A DNA stretch of 54,187 bases from Bacillota bacterium (lineage in GTDB: Bacteria > Bacillota > Clostridia > Lachnospirales > Lachnospiraceae). Made by a program: the position numbers and the translations under genes. Shown piece after piece: positions 8,023-16,646 of this stretch; within the stretch, counting starts at the first letter, position 1; each line of letters opens with the position of its first letter. The stretch is from positions 1 to 54,187 of the forward strand of contig JAEZPG010000027.1 in the NCBI GenBank assembly GCA_023413555.1. Reading direction: 5' to 3'. The notes under the pieces were generated by a model, which was given only the letters and a program-made list of their open reading frames with translations, made no database searches and was not told the origin of the DNA.

Positions 8023-9096
8023 TTATTCCTCTTGCATTTTGCTTAGTTTTGCTGCTTGATCGGCCGCTGTCAGACTATCAATTATTTCATATAAGTCACC
8101 ATCCAAAATACCATCGAGTCTGTGTAATGTCAACTTAATTCTATGATCCGTTACACGCCCCTGAGGGAAATTGTATGTTCTAATCTTCTCTGAACGGTCA
8201 CCTGTTCCTACCTGGCTCTTTCTAGCCTCAGCTTCGGCTGAATGGGCTTTCTCCAATTCCAAATCATACAATCTAGTACGAAGTACTTTAAGTGCTTTGT
8301 CTTTGTTCTTTAGCTGTGACTTTTCATCTTGGCATGAGATAACAATGCCTGTTGGTATATGAGTTAAACGTACCGCTGAATCCGTGGTATTGACACACTG
8401 CCCACCATTACCGGATGCACGGAATACGTCGAACTTACAATCATTCATATCAAGCTGTACATCTACTTCCTCAGCCTCTGGCATAATAGCTACTGTTGCT
8501 GTAGAAGTATGGATACGTCCACCGGATTCAGTTACCGGCACACGTTGTACACGATGCACTCCACTTTCATATTTCAGCTTGGAATAGGCACCTGTACCAT
8601 TTATCATGAAAATTACTTCTTTAAACCCACCTAAACCGTTCTCATTCACGCTCATCATGTCTATCTTCCAACGATTACGCTCTGAGTAACGACAGTACAT
8701 ACGATATAACTCAGCTGCAAATAAAGCTGCTTCATCTCCACCGGCACCTGCACGAATTTCTACTACAACGTTTTTCTCATCATTAGGATCTTTAGGTAAT
8801 AGTAAAATCTTGAGATGATTTTCAATTTCTACAAGACGAGTCTTACAATCATTTAACTCTTCCTTAGCAAGCTCTCTCATTTCCTCATCTGTCTCTTCCT
8901 CAATCATTAAAAGACTGTCTTCAATTCCCTGTTTTGTTGATTTGTATTCCCTATAAGCCTCTACAATTTCACTTAAATCATTTTGTTCCTTCATTAATTT
9001 ACGATATCGTTCCTGATCATTGATGACACTTGGCTCACTTAATTCATCCATAATTTCTTGATATCTTATTAACAGATCTTCTAATTTATCAAACAT
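8023..9096 (-). CDS. prfA: Peptide chain release factor 1
   Basis: RF1 recognises UAA and UAG and triggers release of the finished peptide. The protein is 357 aa, normal length. The stop-codon tripeptide PVT is near residue 186 (RVPVTESGGRIHTS) and the catalytic GGQ near 231 (ASGNGGQCVNTTDSAV). The residue after GGQ is Cys where the best-known RF1 proteins have His. GGAGG precedes the ATG. prmC, which methylates the GGQ glutamine, is immediately upstream. Confidence 0.97.
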   Translation of the reverse strand: MFDKLEDLLIRYQEIMDELSEPSVINDQERYRKLMKEQNDLSEIVEAYREYKSTKQGIEDSLLMIEEETDEEMRELAKEELNDCKTRLVEIENHLKILLLPKDPNDEKNVVVEIRAGAGGDEAALFAAELYRMYCRYSERNRWKIDMMSVNENGLGGFKEVIFMINGTGAYSKLKYESGVHRVQRVPVTESGGRIHTSTATVAIMPEAEEVDVQLDMNDCKFDVFRASGNGGQCVNTTDSAVRLTHIPTGIVISCQDEKSQLKNKDKALKVLRTRLYDLELEKAHSAEAEARKSQVGTGDRSEKIRTYNFPQGRVTDHRIKLTLHRLDGILDGDLYEIIDSLTAADQAAKLSKMQEE

Positions 9097-9150
9097 AAAA
9101 ATCCTCCAATAAACAATCTTACAATTCTTCTATCTCAACGATATGACTTC

Positions 9151-9978
9151 TCATACATGTGCATATACCACTCGGTCAAGGCCAGACAGATCCTTAAACA
9201 CCGTTACATTGGTAAAGCCAGCAACTAATAATAAGTCGCTGACCGCACATCCTTGATTATATCCAATTTCAAAAAACAGTTCTCCATCGTCTGTTAAATG
9301 GTTCTTAGCTCCTTCTATAATACGTCGGTAAAACCATAGGCCATCACTCTTCCCATCTAGTGCAAGTATCGGCTCATGAAGCCGAACCTCCGGCATTAGA
9401 TCTTTAATATCAGCAGTTGGTATATAAGGGGGATTAGAAACAATAATGTCAAATTTTTCTTCCACTTCTTTATATAAATCACTCTGAAAAAATTCCACTT
9501 CTGCCTTTAGCCTCAATTTATTGGCCTGGGCTACCAAGAGAGCTTCTTTTGAGATATCTATGCCCACTCCACGGCTTATATTCCCCTCTAAAGCAAGAGT
9601 AAGAATAATACATCCACTTCCTGTGCAAAGATCTAATACGCTTTTCCCTTTGCAAGATTTTAACACACATTCAACCAATTCTTCCGTTTCTTGTCTGGGT
9701 GTGAGAACATACTCATTAACAAAGAAACCATATCCAAAGAAATCTCTTTTCTGGGTAATCTGACTGACAGGAATATACTCTAAGCGCCTTTCTATACACT
9801 GACGGTATCTTGCATAGTCCTTTGGATCAGCCTCACTATTTCTTTTCAAATAATAAGTGGCACGATTGATTCCAAAGCTATACTCCATCAAATACCATGC
9901 ATCAAGGCCAGCATCTGCTATCTCAGCCGCTTTCAATTTATCCACGCCTTCTTGTAATACCTGCTCCAAGGTTATCAT
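9151..9978 (-). CDS. prmC: Release factor glutamine methyltransferase
   Basis: Methylates the GGQ glutamine of release factors. The helical N-terminal domain is about residues 1-75 and the class I SAM domain about 95-275. The SAM motif LDLCTGSGCI is near 116 and the catalytic NPPY in IVSNPPYIP near 182. I chose the ATG at 9978 because GAGG lies 8 nt upstream. A longer frame to 10020 starts inside the end of the DUF1385 gene and has no ribosome binding site. Operon with DUF1385 (22 nt upstream) and prfA downstream. Confidence 0.93.
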   Translation of the reverse strand: MITLEQVLQEGVDKLKAAEIADAGLDAWYLMEYSFGINRATYYLKRNSEADPKDYARYRQCIERRLEYIPVSQITQKRDFFGYGFFVNEYVLTPRQETEELVECVLKSCKGKSVLDLCTGSGCIILTLALEGNISRGVGIDISKEALLVAQANKLRLKAEVEFFQSDLYKEVEEKFDIIVSNPPYIPTADIKDLMPEVRLHEPILALDGKSDGLWFYRRIIEGAKNHLTDDGELFFEIGYNQGCAVSDLLLVAGFTNVTVFKDLSGLDRVVYAHV

Positions 9979-10000
9979 GTCACTTACCTCATTTATTCTA

Positions 10001-11212
10001 TTATCTACTTTTATATACAAAATATTTATCCAATGCCTTTAGAATTTCATCATCTTCCTCACTGTCCTCATCGTCGAACTCATCAAGAACTTCTGTAGGA
10101 GCACTTTCTTCAAATGCCTTGGCGATTGCATCGTCTGCCTCCAAGATTACCTGCTCATATGGCAACTTCTCAATTCTTGATGCTTCGAGAAAATCCTTCC
10201 AATCAAAAACAGCATTGACGGAAGCAATGGCAACCTCAATCATATCCTCTGTTGGCTCTTTCGTAGTCATTCCCTGTAACCACATACCAGGGCGACTCAA
10301 TATAGCAACTACCTTTGATTCAGAGCGACCTGCAAGTCGAATAAACTCATATGCAACTCCTGCGATGATAGGAACTAGAAGTAATCTCATTACGGTTTTC
10401 AATAAAAAATTATCAAATCTGATAAAAATAAAGACTATACTACTCAAAATAATAACAAACAACATAAAACTGGTTCCACACCGTTTGTGCTCTCTTGATT
10501 GGAACTTAACATTATCTACAGTAAGTTCAAACCCATTCTCAATACAGTTAATCGATTTATGTTCCGCTCCATGATACATAAATACTCGTTGAATATCCCT
10601 CATTCTGGATATTCCTAAAATGTACAGCATAAAAATACCCAAACGAATAAGGCCTTCTAAGATTGCAAGCACTGTATTACTTTGAATCCGCGTTGCCAAC
10701 AGGTTACTTAACCACAAAGGAAGCAGAATAAAGATTGCTACTGCCGCTACTACAGACAACGCAATCGTAAGCGCCATAAAGAGAGTTTCTTTGCCTTCAT
10801 TCTTAGTCTCCTTTTCAGCTGATTTCGCTGTCTTTTTTGCCTCGCCTTTCTTAGCCTTAGCATTGGTATTGGATTTCTTACCTTTCCCCTTCTTACCAGC
10901 CTTCTTAGCCTTCTCAGCCTCTGATAATGCCTTCAGCCTCATTTCTTCATCAGGAAGCACTTCCTCATCCTCGAAAAAACTTGCTGAATAGGTTAATGTC
11001 TTTGTACCAATTATTAAGGAGTCTATAAATGATACTACACCACGAATAATTGGAAAAGCAAACAATTTCTGTTTGGTTGTTAAACTCCGGTAAGTATTTG
11101 TAACGACTTCAATTTCATTATTAGGTTTTCTTACAGCTACGGCGTAATTGTCTTTATTCTTCATCATAACGCCTTCAATAACAGCCTGACCACCAATTCC
11201 ACTTGGTTTCAT
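10001..11212 (-). CDS. DUF1385 membrane protein
   Basis: An uncharacterised DUF1385 family protein of about 403 aa. The family signature GIGGQAVIEGVMM is at the N-terminus and HGAEHKSINC near 215. Several hydrophobic segments lie at about 150-200 and 245-300. A Lys/Ala-rich stretch (about 100-145) and an acidic C-terminal tail are unusual insertions that look disordered. The frame opens with GTG at 11224, but the ATG at 11212 gives the family's usual start and a better spacing to GAGAG. It sits between rpmE and prmC, an order common in Lachnospiraceae. No biochemical role is established. Confidence 0.85.
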   Translation of the reverse strand: MKPSGIGGQAVIEGVMMKNKDNYAVAVRKPNNEIEVVTNTYRSLTTKQKLFAFPIIRGVVSFIDSLIIGTKTLTYSASFFEDEEVLPDEEMRLKALSEAEKAKKAGKKGKGKKSNTNAKAKKGEAKKTAKSAEKETKNEGKETLFMALTIALSVVAAVAIFILLPLWLSNLLATRIQSNTVLAILEGLIRLGIFMLYILGISRMRDIQRVFMYHGAEHKSINCIENGFELTVDNVKFQSREHKRCGTSFMLFVIILSSIVFIFIRFDNFLLKTVMRLLLVPIIAGVAYEFIRLAGRSESKVVAILSRPGMWLQGMTTKEPTEDMIEVAIASVNAVFDWKDFLEASRIEKLPYEQVILEADDAIAKAFEESAPTEVLDEFDDEDSEEDDEILKALDKYFVYKSR

Positions 11213-11397
11213 AGTCCTCATCACTCTCTTTCGTTTATCAGTTAAACCCTTCTCTTATTTTAACCGATTCCATACGTATAATCTAGTAAATAATTACAGA
11301 ATTTAATGATTTAATTTTAGTTTACGAAAAAGTATATAGAAACAATGCACACTCTTGCCAAAAAAACAAAAAGATTTTTATAAAATCTATATATAGT

Positions 11398-11427
11398 AAA
11401 AAAGGTTGAGATTATTCACCTCAACCT
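11398..11427 (-). terminator. Terminator after rpmE
   Basis: A perfect 8-bp stem (AGGTTGAG/CTCAACCT, arms 11420-11427 and 11403-11410) is followed by six T on the minus strand (11403-11398). It lies 10 nt past the rpmE stop. Confidence 0.85.
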
Positions 11428-11437
11428 AATTTCCTAT

Positions 11438-11644
11438 TTAGTCTTGTTTTAAACCGTACTTACGGTTGAACTTATCAATTGCACCACGAGCTGCAGCCGC
11501 TTTCTGTTGTCCTGTATAGAAAGGATGACATTTGGAACAGATTTCAACGTGAATCTCTGGCTTAGTAGAACCAGTAACGAACTCATTACCACAGTTACAA
11601 GTTACTGTTGCCTGATAATATTTTGGATGGATACCTTCTCTCAT
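11438..11644 (-). CDS. rpmE: 50S ribosomal protein L31, zinc-binding form
   Basis: L31, 68 aa, bridges the large subunit to the head of the small subunit. It carries zinc ligands CNC (residues 16-18) and CSKC (36-39), so it is the C+ type that is replaced by the C- paralogue under zinc limitation. Ribosome binding site AGAGGTG before ATG. A terminator follows, separating it from the DUF1385 unit. Confidence 0.96.
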   Translation of the reverse strand: MREGIHPKYYQATVTCNCGNEFVTGSTKPEIHVEICSKCHPFYTGQQKAAAARGAIDKFNRKYGLKQD

Positions 11645-11756
11645 GTTTTCACCTCTTTACAAACTTAATCATATCAAAGTTGATCTAAATCAATCTTATT
11701 CATCTCATAAACAGCTTTCTCATTATATCATAGCTTTCCCACCAATGCAAGGGGAA

Positions 11757-13244
11757 TTATACTAATTTTATTTTTTTAACTATTTGTATAAATTCGTTAT
11801 TCGTCTTCGTCTTTAAGAATATATCAATAATTCTTTCTAGTGCTTCATCAGACTTCATACTGCTCAAAGCACGCCTCATAAGAAAGGCTGCTTCATTCTC
11901 TTCTGGTGTCAGAAGCAAATCATCCCTTCTGGTGCTGGACTTTGGCAAATCAATGGCTGGAAAAATTCTCTTTTCAGACAAACTTCTGTCTAACACCAAC
12001 TCCATATTACCGGTTCCCTTAAACTCTTCAAATACAACGTCATCCATACGGCTTCCTGTGTCTACCAATGCAGTAGCTAGGATTGTCAAACTTCCACCCT
12101 CTCTCATATTACGAGCAGCACCAAAGAATTTCTTAGGCATGTAGAGAGCAGCTGGATCCAAACCACCAGAAAGAGTACGCCCACTGGCCTGAACAGTGAG
12201 ATTATACGCTCTAGCCAAACGGGTAATACTGTCTAGTAGGATAATAACATCTTTCTTGTGCTCCACAAGACGCTTGGCACGTTCAATCACCATCTCAGAA
12301 ACACGCTTATGATTTTCAGGCAATTCATCAAAGGTAGAATAGATCACCTCTACATTAGTTCCTTCAATCGATTCTTTAATATCCGTTACCTCTTCCGGTC
12401 TCTCGTCAATTAATAGAATCAGTAGATTCATATCAGGGTGATTCTTGGTAACAGCTTTCGCAACCTGTTTTAAAAGGGTTGTCTTTCCTGTTTTAGGTTG
12501 AGATACAATCATACCTCTTTGTCCCTTACCAATTGGACTTATTATCTCCATCATCCGCATGGCCAGAGGGGCGTTCGGTGTCTCAAGGTGAATTCTCTCA
12601 TTTGGGAAAATAGGAGTTAGATCTTCAAACTTCTTTCTTCTTGCAGCCTCTGTAGGTGGTAATCCATTTACTGCTTTTACGAAAAGGAGAGCACAGAATT
12701 TCTCATTCTGACTCTTCACACGAATATTACCTCGTACTATGTCACCTGTTTTCAAGTTGAATCGTCGAATCTGGGCTGGAGAGACATAAACATCATTTTC
12801 TCCTGGTAAATAGTTATCACAACGAATGAATCCATAGCCATCAGACATTACTTCAAGAATTCCTTCTTTTATTACACCACTGTCTAATTGCTCCAAATCT
12901 TTACTCATGGATTCTCTGCCATCCTTCTGCCCGGCAGATTCTTTCTGTGTCGTATTCTGCTCTTGTCTAACGACGGCTTTATGTGTAGGCCTGCTTTCAT
13001 TCTTATTCTCAGGCTTATGTTCAACTTTTAATTGTACCTTTTCCTCTGGCTTTGTATCATGTTTTTCTTTATTATCATTCTTCTGATTATTCTCCCCCGT
13101 CTCCTCCAAAGCCGATTCTTGATTTGTCGCCAGTAAGGTGTCAATCAATTCCTGTTTTCTAAGGGAAGAAATATTCTTTAAACCTCTCTCCTTAGCGATT
13201 TGCCTTAACTGAGACAAAGGCATCGTTTCATACATATTGTTCAT
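11757..13244 (-). CDS. rho: Transcription termination factor Rho
   Basis: A hexameric RNA helicase that ends transcription at Rho-dependent sites. It has 495 aa. The Rho-N helical domain is residues 1-45. A low-complexity Lys/Glu/Asn/Gln-rich insert (about 48-118) follows, then the RNA-binding cold-shock-like domain (about 123-195) and the RecA-type motor. Walker A QPKTGKTT is near 251 and Walker B VIILLDS near 331. The insert is absent from E. coli Rho but similar inserts occur in Clostridia and Actinobacteria. AAGGAG precedes the ATG. Confidence 0.96.
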   Translation of the reverse strand: MNNMYETMPLSQLRQIAKERGLKNISSLRKQELIDTLLATNQESALEETGENNQKNDNKEKHDTKPEEKVQLKVEHKPENKNESRPTHKAVVRQEQNTTQKESAGQKDGRESMSKDLEQLDSGVIKEGILEVMSDGYGFIRCDNYLPGENDVYVSPAQIRRFNLKTGDIVRGNIRVKSQNEKFCALLFVKAVNGLPPTEAARRKKFEDLTPIFPNERIHLETPNAPLAMRMMEIISPIGKGQRGMIVSQPKTGKTTLLKQVAKAVTKNHPDMNLLILLIDERPEEVTDIKESIEGTNVEVIYSTFDELPENHKRVSEMVIERAKRLVEHKKDVIILLDSITRLARAYNLTVQASGRTLSGGLDPAALYMPKKFFGAARNMREGGSLTILATALVDTGSRMDDVVFEEFKGTGNMELVLDRSLSEKRIFPAIDLPKSSTRRDDLLLTPEENEAAFLMRRALSSMKSDEALERIIDIFLKTKTNNEFIQIVKKIKLV

Positions 13245-13335
13245 ACTATAGCTCCTTTATTATATTGGTTAATTAATTCTTATAGCAATTGGGTAACCTA
13301 TTGAATTAGCAGATATTTGATTATATTAAGAATAT

Positions 13336-13407
13336 AGATTAAGGACAGAGATCTCTCTTACGAGGTGTTTAACCGTATACTTCTTTAAAGTATACACCCT
13401 TTTTTTA
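13336..13407 (+). ncRNA. Candidate small RNA or leader ending in an orphan terminator
   Basis: A hairpin (GTATACTT 13375-13382, AAGTATAC 13388-13395) followed by eight T (13400-13407) is a good plus-strand intrinsic terminator. No plus-strand gene lies upstream. A possible promoter is TTGAAT (13301-13306), 17 bp, TATTAA (13324-13329), giving a transcript of about 70 nt divergent from rho. It contains AGAGATCTCT. It could be a small RNA or an attenuated transcript. Existence of the RNA is inference. Confidence 0.35.
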
Positions 13408-13429
13408 ATATTGAAAAGTATTTTCTACC

Positions 13430-13458
13430 TTGATTTCAAAGGATGGTAATGATATGAT
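13430..13458 (+). promoter_or_regulatory. Promoter of the radical SAM-DUF4364 operon
   Basis: TTGATT (13430-13435), a 17-bp spacer and TATGAT (13453-13458). It lies downstream of the orphan terminator and about 125 nt before the radical SAM start. Confidence 0.5.
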
Positions 13459-13583
13459 AGCAATAGCAATTTGGAGGTTATTATTTATAGGTACATTGGA
13501 AGGGCAAACTTTTCGGATTACCAAAGAAGTGAAGGTAGCCGTGGCAATTATAGCCCTGATGTAAGATAGAATTGAGGACCACA

Positions 13584-14519
13584 TTGAAGGAAAGACGATT
13601 ATGGGGAGACAAACCTTATTACTCCCTAAATTATTATTTAAAAGAGACTTATGGCCAGCCTATCTACAAGCTTAGCCTAAGCGGTGGCATGACCTGTCCA
13701 AACCGAGATGGTACCTTAGGTACAGGAGGCTGTGTCTTCTGCAGTGCCGGGGGGTCCGGAGATTTTGCAGCAGACGGGAAGCTGTCTATCACTAATCAAA
13801 TTGAAGTTCAGATAGCTGCCATGAAAGGGCAAAAGGCAGAAAGTAAAAAGTTCATTGCCTATTTTCAGGCTTACACCAATACTTATGGAGAGCTTTCCTA
13901 TTTAAGAGAGATATTCTATGAAGCTATTTCTCATCCATCCGTAGCAATTCTCTCTATTGCTACAAGACCAGATTGTCTTAGTTCAGAGATTCTGGCACTT
14001 TTGCAGGAGCTTAATAAGACAAAACCTGTTTGGGTTGAACTAGGTCTTCAGACAATTCATGAAAAGACTGCCTCATTTATCAGACGAGGCTATGACCTTT
14101 CCTGTTTTGATACTGCAGTAGACAACCTTCATTCACGGGGTCTTGCCACTATTGTTCATGTGATATTAGGTCTTCCAGGGGAAACCCAAACTGAGATTTT
14201 AGAAACCTTGGAATATCTGAATATCAAGCCTATAAAAGGCATAAAGCTACAACTTTTGCACATATTAAAGGGAACTGAGTTGGCCAGTCTCATAGACTCC
14301 ACTTCGGTATACTCCCTGGAGGAATATTCCAACCTTCTAGTTTCTTGTATTAATATTTTAAGACCGGATATTGTCATTCACAGGATTACAGGAGATGGTC
14401 CTAAGGAGCTTCTTTTGGCCCCAAAATGGAGCCTAGATAAGAAGCGAGTGTTAAACTATATTCATAAAACTTTAAAAGAGCAACAAGCCTGGCAAGGCAA
14501 AGTATATAAGGAGGTGTAA
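13584..14519 (+). CDS. TIGR01212-type radical SAM protein (YtqA-like)
   Basis: A radical SAM enzyme of about 311 aa. The cysteine motif is in the family's typical context, TCPNRDGTLGTGGCVFC, near residue 40. A TIM-barrel core follows (VELGLQT near 157, LPGETQ near 195). I chose the TTG at 13584 because GAGG sits 6 nt upstream. The frame also contains a TTG at 13572 that lacks a site. Relatives (B. subtilis YtqA, E. coli YhcC group) are poorly characterised; a tRNA or cofactor modification role is only a guess. It is followed 6 nt later by a DUF4364 gene. Confidence 0.85.
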   Translation: MKERRLWGDKPYYSLNYYLKETYGQPIYKLSLSGGMTCPNRDGTLGTGGCVFCSAGGSGDFAADGKLSITNQIEVQIAAMKGQKAESKKFIAYFQAYTNTYGELSYLREIFYEAISHPSVAILSIATRPDCLSSEILALLQELNKTKPVWVELGLQTIHEKTASFIRRGYDLSCFDTAVDNLHSRGLATIVHVILGLPGETQTEILETLEYLNIKPIKGIKLQLLHILKGTELASLIDSTSVYSLEEYSNLLVSCINILRPDIVIHRITGDGPKELLLAPKWSLDKKRVLNYIHKTLKEQQAWQGKVYKEV

Positions 14520-14525
14520 TCCCAG

Positions 14526-15047
14526 ATGCAGGCAGATCCATTAACACTATATAAATTAATAATCCTCTATATCCTTCATAAGGTCGATTTTCCATTAACT
14601 AATGCCCAGTTGTCTGGCTTTATACTGGAAAAAGAATATACGAATTATTTTAACATTCAACAAGCTATATCAGAGCTTACTTCTCAAGAGTTAATTAGTG
14701 TCTCTTCTGTTCGCCACAGTTCCTATTACCGGATTACTGACGCCGGTAAGGAAACTCTTAATTTCTTCAACAACAACATATCTGATGCCATCAAAAAAGA
14801 CATTGCCGAGTATCTAGGGAAGAACAAGTACTCTCTTCGAGAGGAAGTTTCCACCTTGGCAGATTACTATGAAGAGAAGAAAAATGAGTATGTGGTACGT
14901 TGTCAAGTAAAGGAGCAGAATAGTTCCATTATTGACTTAAGCCTAACTGTTCCTACAGAAGAAACAGCTGCTGCAATCTGTAACAATTGGTCCAAAAAGA
15001 GCCAGGAAGTATATAGCTATCTGATGAAAACACTTTTAGATAGTTAA
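14526..15047 (+). CDS. DUF4364 winged-helix protein
   Basis: A 173-aa protein. Residues 1-80 look like a winged helix-turn-helix (helical, then SSYYRITDAGKETLNFF), and the C-terminal half is a mixed domain typical of DUF4364. Proteins of this family are common in Clostridia and resemble PadR/MarR-like regulators, but no target is known. A strong GGAGGTG overlaps the stop of the radical SAM gene, so the two are translationally linked. Confidence 0.8.
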   Translation: MQADPLTLYKLIILYILHKVDFPLTNAQLSGFILEKEYTNYFNIQQAISELTSQELISVSSVRHSSYYRITDAGKETLNFFNNNISDAIKKDIAEYLGKNKYSLREEVSTLADYYEEKKNEYVVRCQVKEQNSSIIDLSLTVPTEETAAAICNNWSKKSQEVYSYLMKTLLDS

Positions 15048-15052
15048 AAGTT

Positions 15053-15087
15053 AGTGGGTGGATTCCTAAAAAGGAATGCCACCCACT
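15053..15087. terminator. Bidirectional terminator between DUF4364 and the HAD gene
   Basis: A 9-bp outer stem (AGTGGGTGG 15053-15061, CCACCCACT 15079-15087) plus an inner TTCC/GGAA stem. T-rich tracts flank both sides. It lies 6 nt past the DUF4364 stop, with the HAD gene converging from the other side. Confidence 0.75.
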
Positions 15088-15145
15088 TTACTTCCTACCA
15101 TACTCAGTGTTCTCTACAAAAATATGCAATAGCTCCGGGGAAACC

Positions 15146-15916
15146 TTAAAGTGAATGTTGGTAAGATGATAAAGATAAAACAACCTCCAATAGTGCCTCT
15201 GAAAAAAGGAAGTTATCCTCTGTAATAATGGTATGATCGCTTCTATACAACGCATTCCTTAATATCTTTGGTGCTATAGCAAGATCAGCCACATTCAGCA
15301 TTGATATATCGAATTCACTGTCTCCTGCTGCCATAATATAATCTGCCTTAACCCTCTCCTTAAAGCGCATTATAGCATTTCCTTTACTTAACTTTTTAGG
15401 CACCACATACACCTTAACGCCATTGGAAAAGATGTCAACCAATTTGACATTCAAGTTATCCTTTAATAACTGCACTGATTCCAATGGTCTGTCACTTTTA
15501 GAAAATACAAAAAGATCTTTTATATTTCTAATCTCAAACGTTCGGTTAGGATCTTTCTTTAGAATCTTCTCTGCTTTGCTAAACTCCAAGCCACAATCTG
15601 CAATCAGGTTCAGAGATTGGTTATACCAATCATTATTCTCTTCTCCATTTTTTAGTAGTACCCCTCCGTTACAAACTAGCGCAAACTCTGGTATCCCAAC
15701 ACCCAGATCAATTCGTTCATACTGCTCTATGGTACGAGTTGTAGTTGGAACAAATAAGAATCTCTCCTTCACCTGCCGAAGCAATTCAAAGGTTCTTTCT
15801 GTAATAAAAGAAACCTCTCGGTTTTGATATATCTCGACACATCTCTTCTTCGTTCCAATATCATGTTTATAGGAATATATTAGAGTATTGTCTAAATCTG
15901 AATTAAAAACTATCAT
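15146..15916 (-). CDS. HAD-superfamily phosphatase of the Ter island
   Basis: A 256-aa HAD hydrolase with a C2-type cap. Motif I is NSDLDNTL at residues 5-12 (D nucleophile and D acid), motif II the Thr in PTTTRT near 56, the Lys in KKLSKGNA near 174 and motif IV AAGDSEFD near 196. It probably removes phosphate from a sugar phosphate or nucleotide-like substrate. Such HAD enzymes recur in TerD-linked biosynthetic clusters. AGGAGG precedes the ATG. A hairpin (15975-16009) separates it from the TerD genes, so it may be partly independent. Confidence 0.78.
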   Translation of the reverse strand: MIVFNSDLDNTLIYSYKHDIGTKKRCVEIYQNREVSFITERTFELLRQVKERFLFVPTTTRTIEQYERIDLGVGIPEFALVCNGGVLLKNGEENNDWYNQSLNLIADCGLEFSKAEKILKKDPNRTFEIRNIKDLFVFSKSDRPLESVQLLKDNLNVKLVDIFSNGVKVYVVPKKLSKGNAIMRFKERVKADYIMAAGDSEFDISMLNVADLAIAPKILRNALYRSDHTIITEDNFLFSEALLEVVLSLSSYQHSL

Positions 15917-15974
15917 AAGCCTCCTAATGAAGTTAGTTCGTAATTAGCTACATCCTTACTCCTAATCAGTAAAC

Positions 15975-16009
15975 AAGTGGGGAAATTGGCTTTATACAAT
16001 TCCCCCACT
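15975..16009 (-). terminator. Hairpin at the end of the TerD operon
   Basis: Arms 15997-16009 and 15975-15988 pair as AGTGGGG..AATTG/CAATTTCCCCACT with one bulge, then TTGTTTACTG on the minus strand. It lies about 27 nt past the last TerD stop. The weak T tract would allow some read-through into the HAD gene. Confidence 0.55.
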
Positions 16010-16035
16010 CAATAAATTCTTACTAGTTGATACTT

Positions 16036-16623
16036 CTAGGAAAATCTTGCAACAAGCTCCCCTAAACCTGGGTCATTAGTTCCTTGACCTATGGCGTTAA
16101 ACTTCCACTCGTCCTCGTGTCTATAAACCTCTCCAAAAATCATGGCTGTCATACCAGAGTAATTCTCCGTCAAGTTGAATTTACATAACTCTCTGTTATT
16201 TCTTCCATCCACTAGTCTGATAAAGGCATTCTCAATAAGACCAAAGTGCTGTTGCTTCTGTACTGCCTGATAAATGGTAACTGCAAGAACTATCTTATCA
16301 TACTGATTAGGAATCTTGGACAAATCCACTACGATTTGCTCATCGTCCCCATCTCCGGCACCTGTAAGATTGTCTCCTAAATGTTGAATGGTCCCTGATT
16401 TATGATGGAGATTACCAAAATAAACAATATCTGATTTATCCATTAATCGACCATTACTCAATAGAATTGCAGACGCATCGCAATCGATTGGCTTTGGTTT
16501 AGATGAAAAGAATCCTCGGCTCTGTACTACTTCATCCCATCCCAATCCAATCAGCACCTGAGATAAACCTGCACTTTCTTTTGATAAACTTACTTTTTGT
16601 CCCTTTTGTAAACTAATTGACAT
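16036..16623 (-). CDS. TerD family protein (third, most diverged paralogue)
   Basis: A 195-aa TerD-domain protein spanning almost the whole sequence. The calcium-binding loop GAGDGDDEQIVVDL is near residue 89. The first aspartate pair reads DCDASA where the other two paralogues have DLDAEA or DLDAAA, so this copy may bind metal differently. TerD proteins are cytoplasmic or membrane-peripheral calcium-binding stress proteins. It lies 23 nt downstream of the second TerD gene. Confidence 0.9.
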   Translation of the reverse strand: MSISLQKGQKVSLSKESAGLSQVLIGLGWDEVVQSRGFFSSKPKPIDCDASAILLSNGRLMDKSDIVYFGNLHHKSGTIQHLGDNLTGAGDGDDEQIVVDLSKIPNQYDKIVLAVTIYQAVQKQQHFGLIENAFIRLVDGRNNRELCKFNLTENYSGMTAMIFGEVYRHEDEWKFNAIGQGTNDPGLGELVARFS

Positions 16624-16646
16624 AACATATCCTCCTTATTTTATGA

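Noticed and set aside
13454..13564. 36-codon plus-strand frame starting at an ATG
   Set aside because: The ATG lies within the -10 box of the operon promoter, so it would not be in the transcript.
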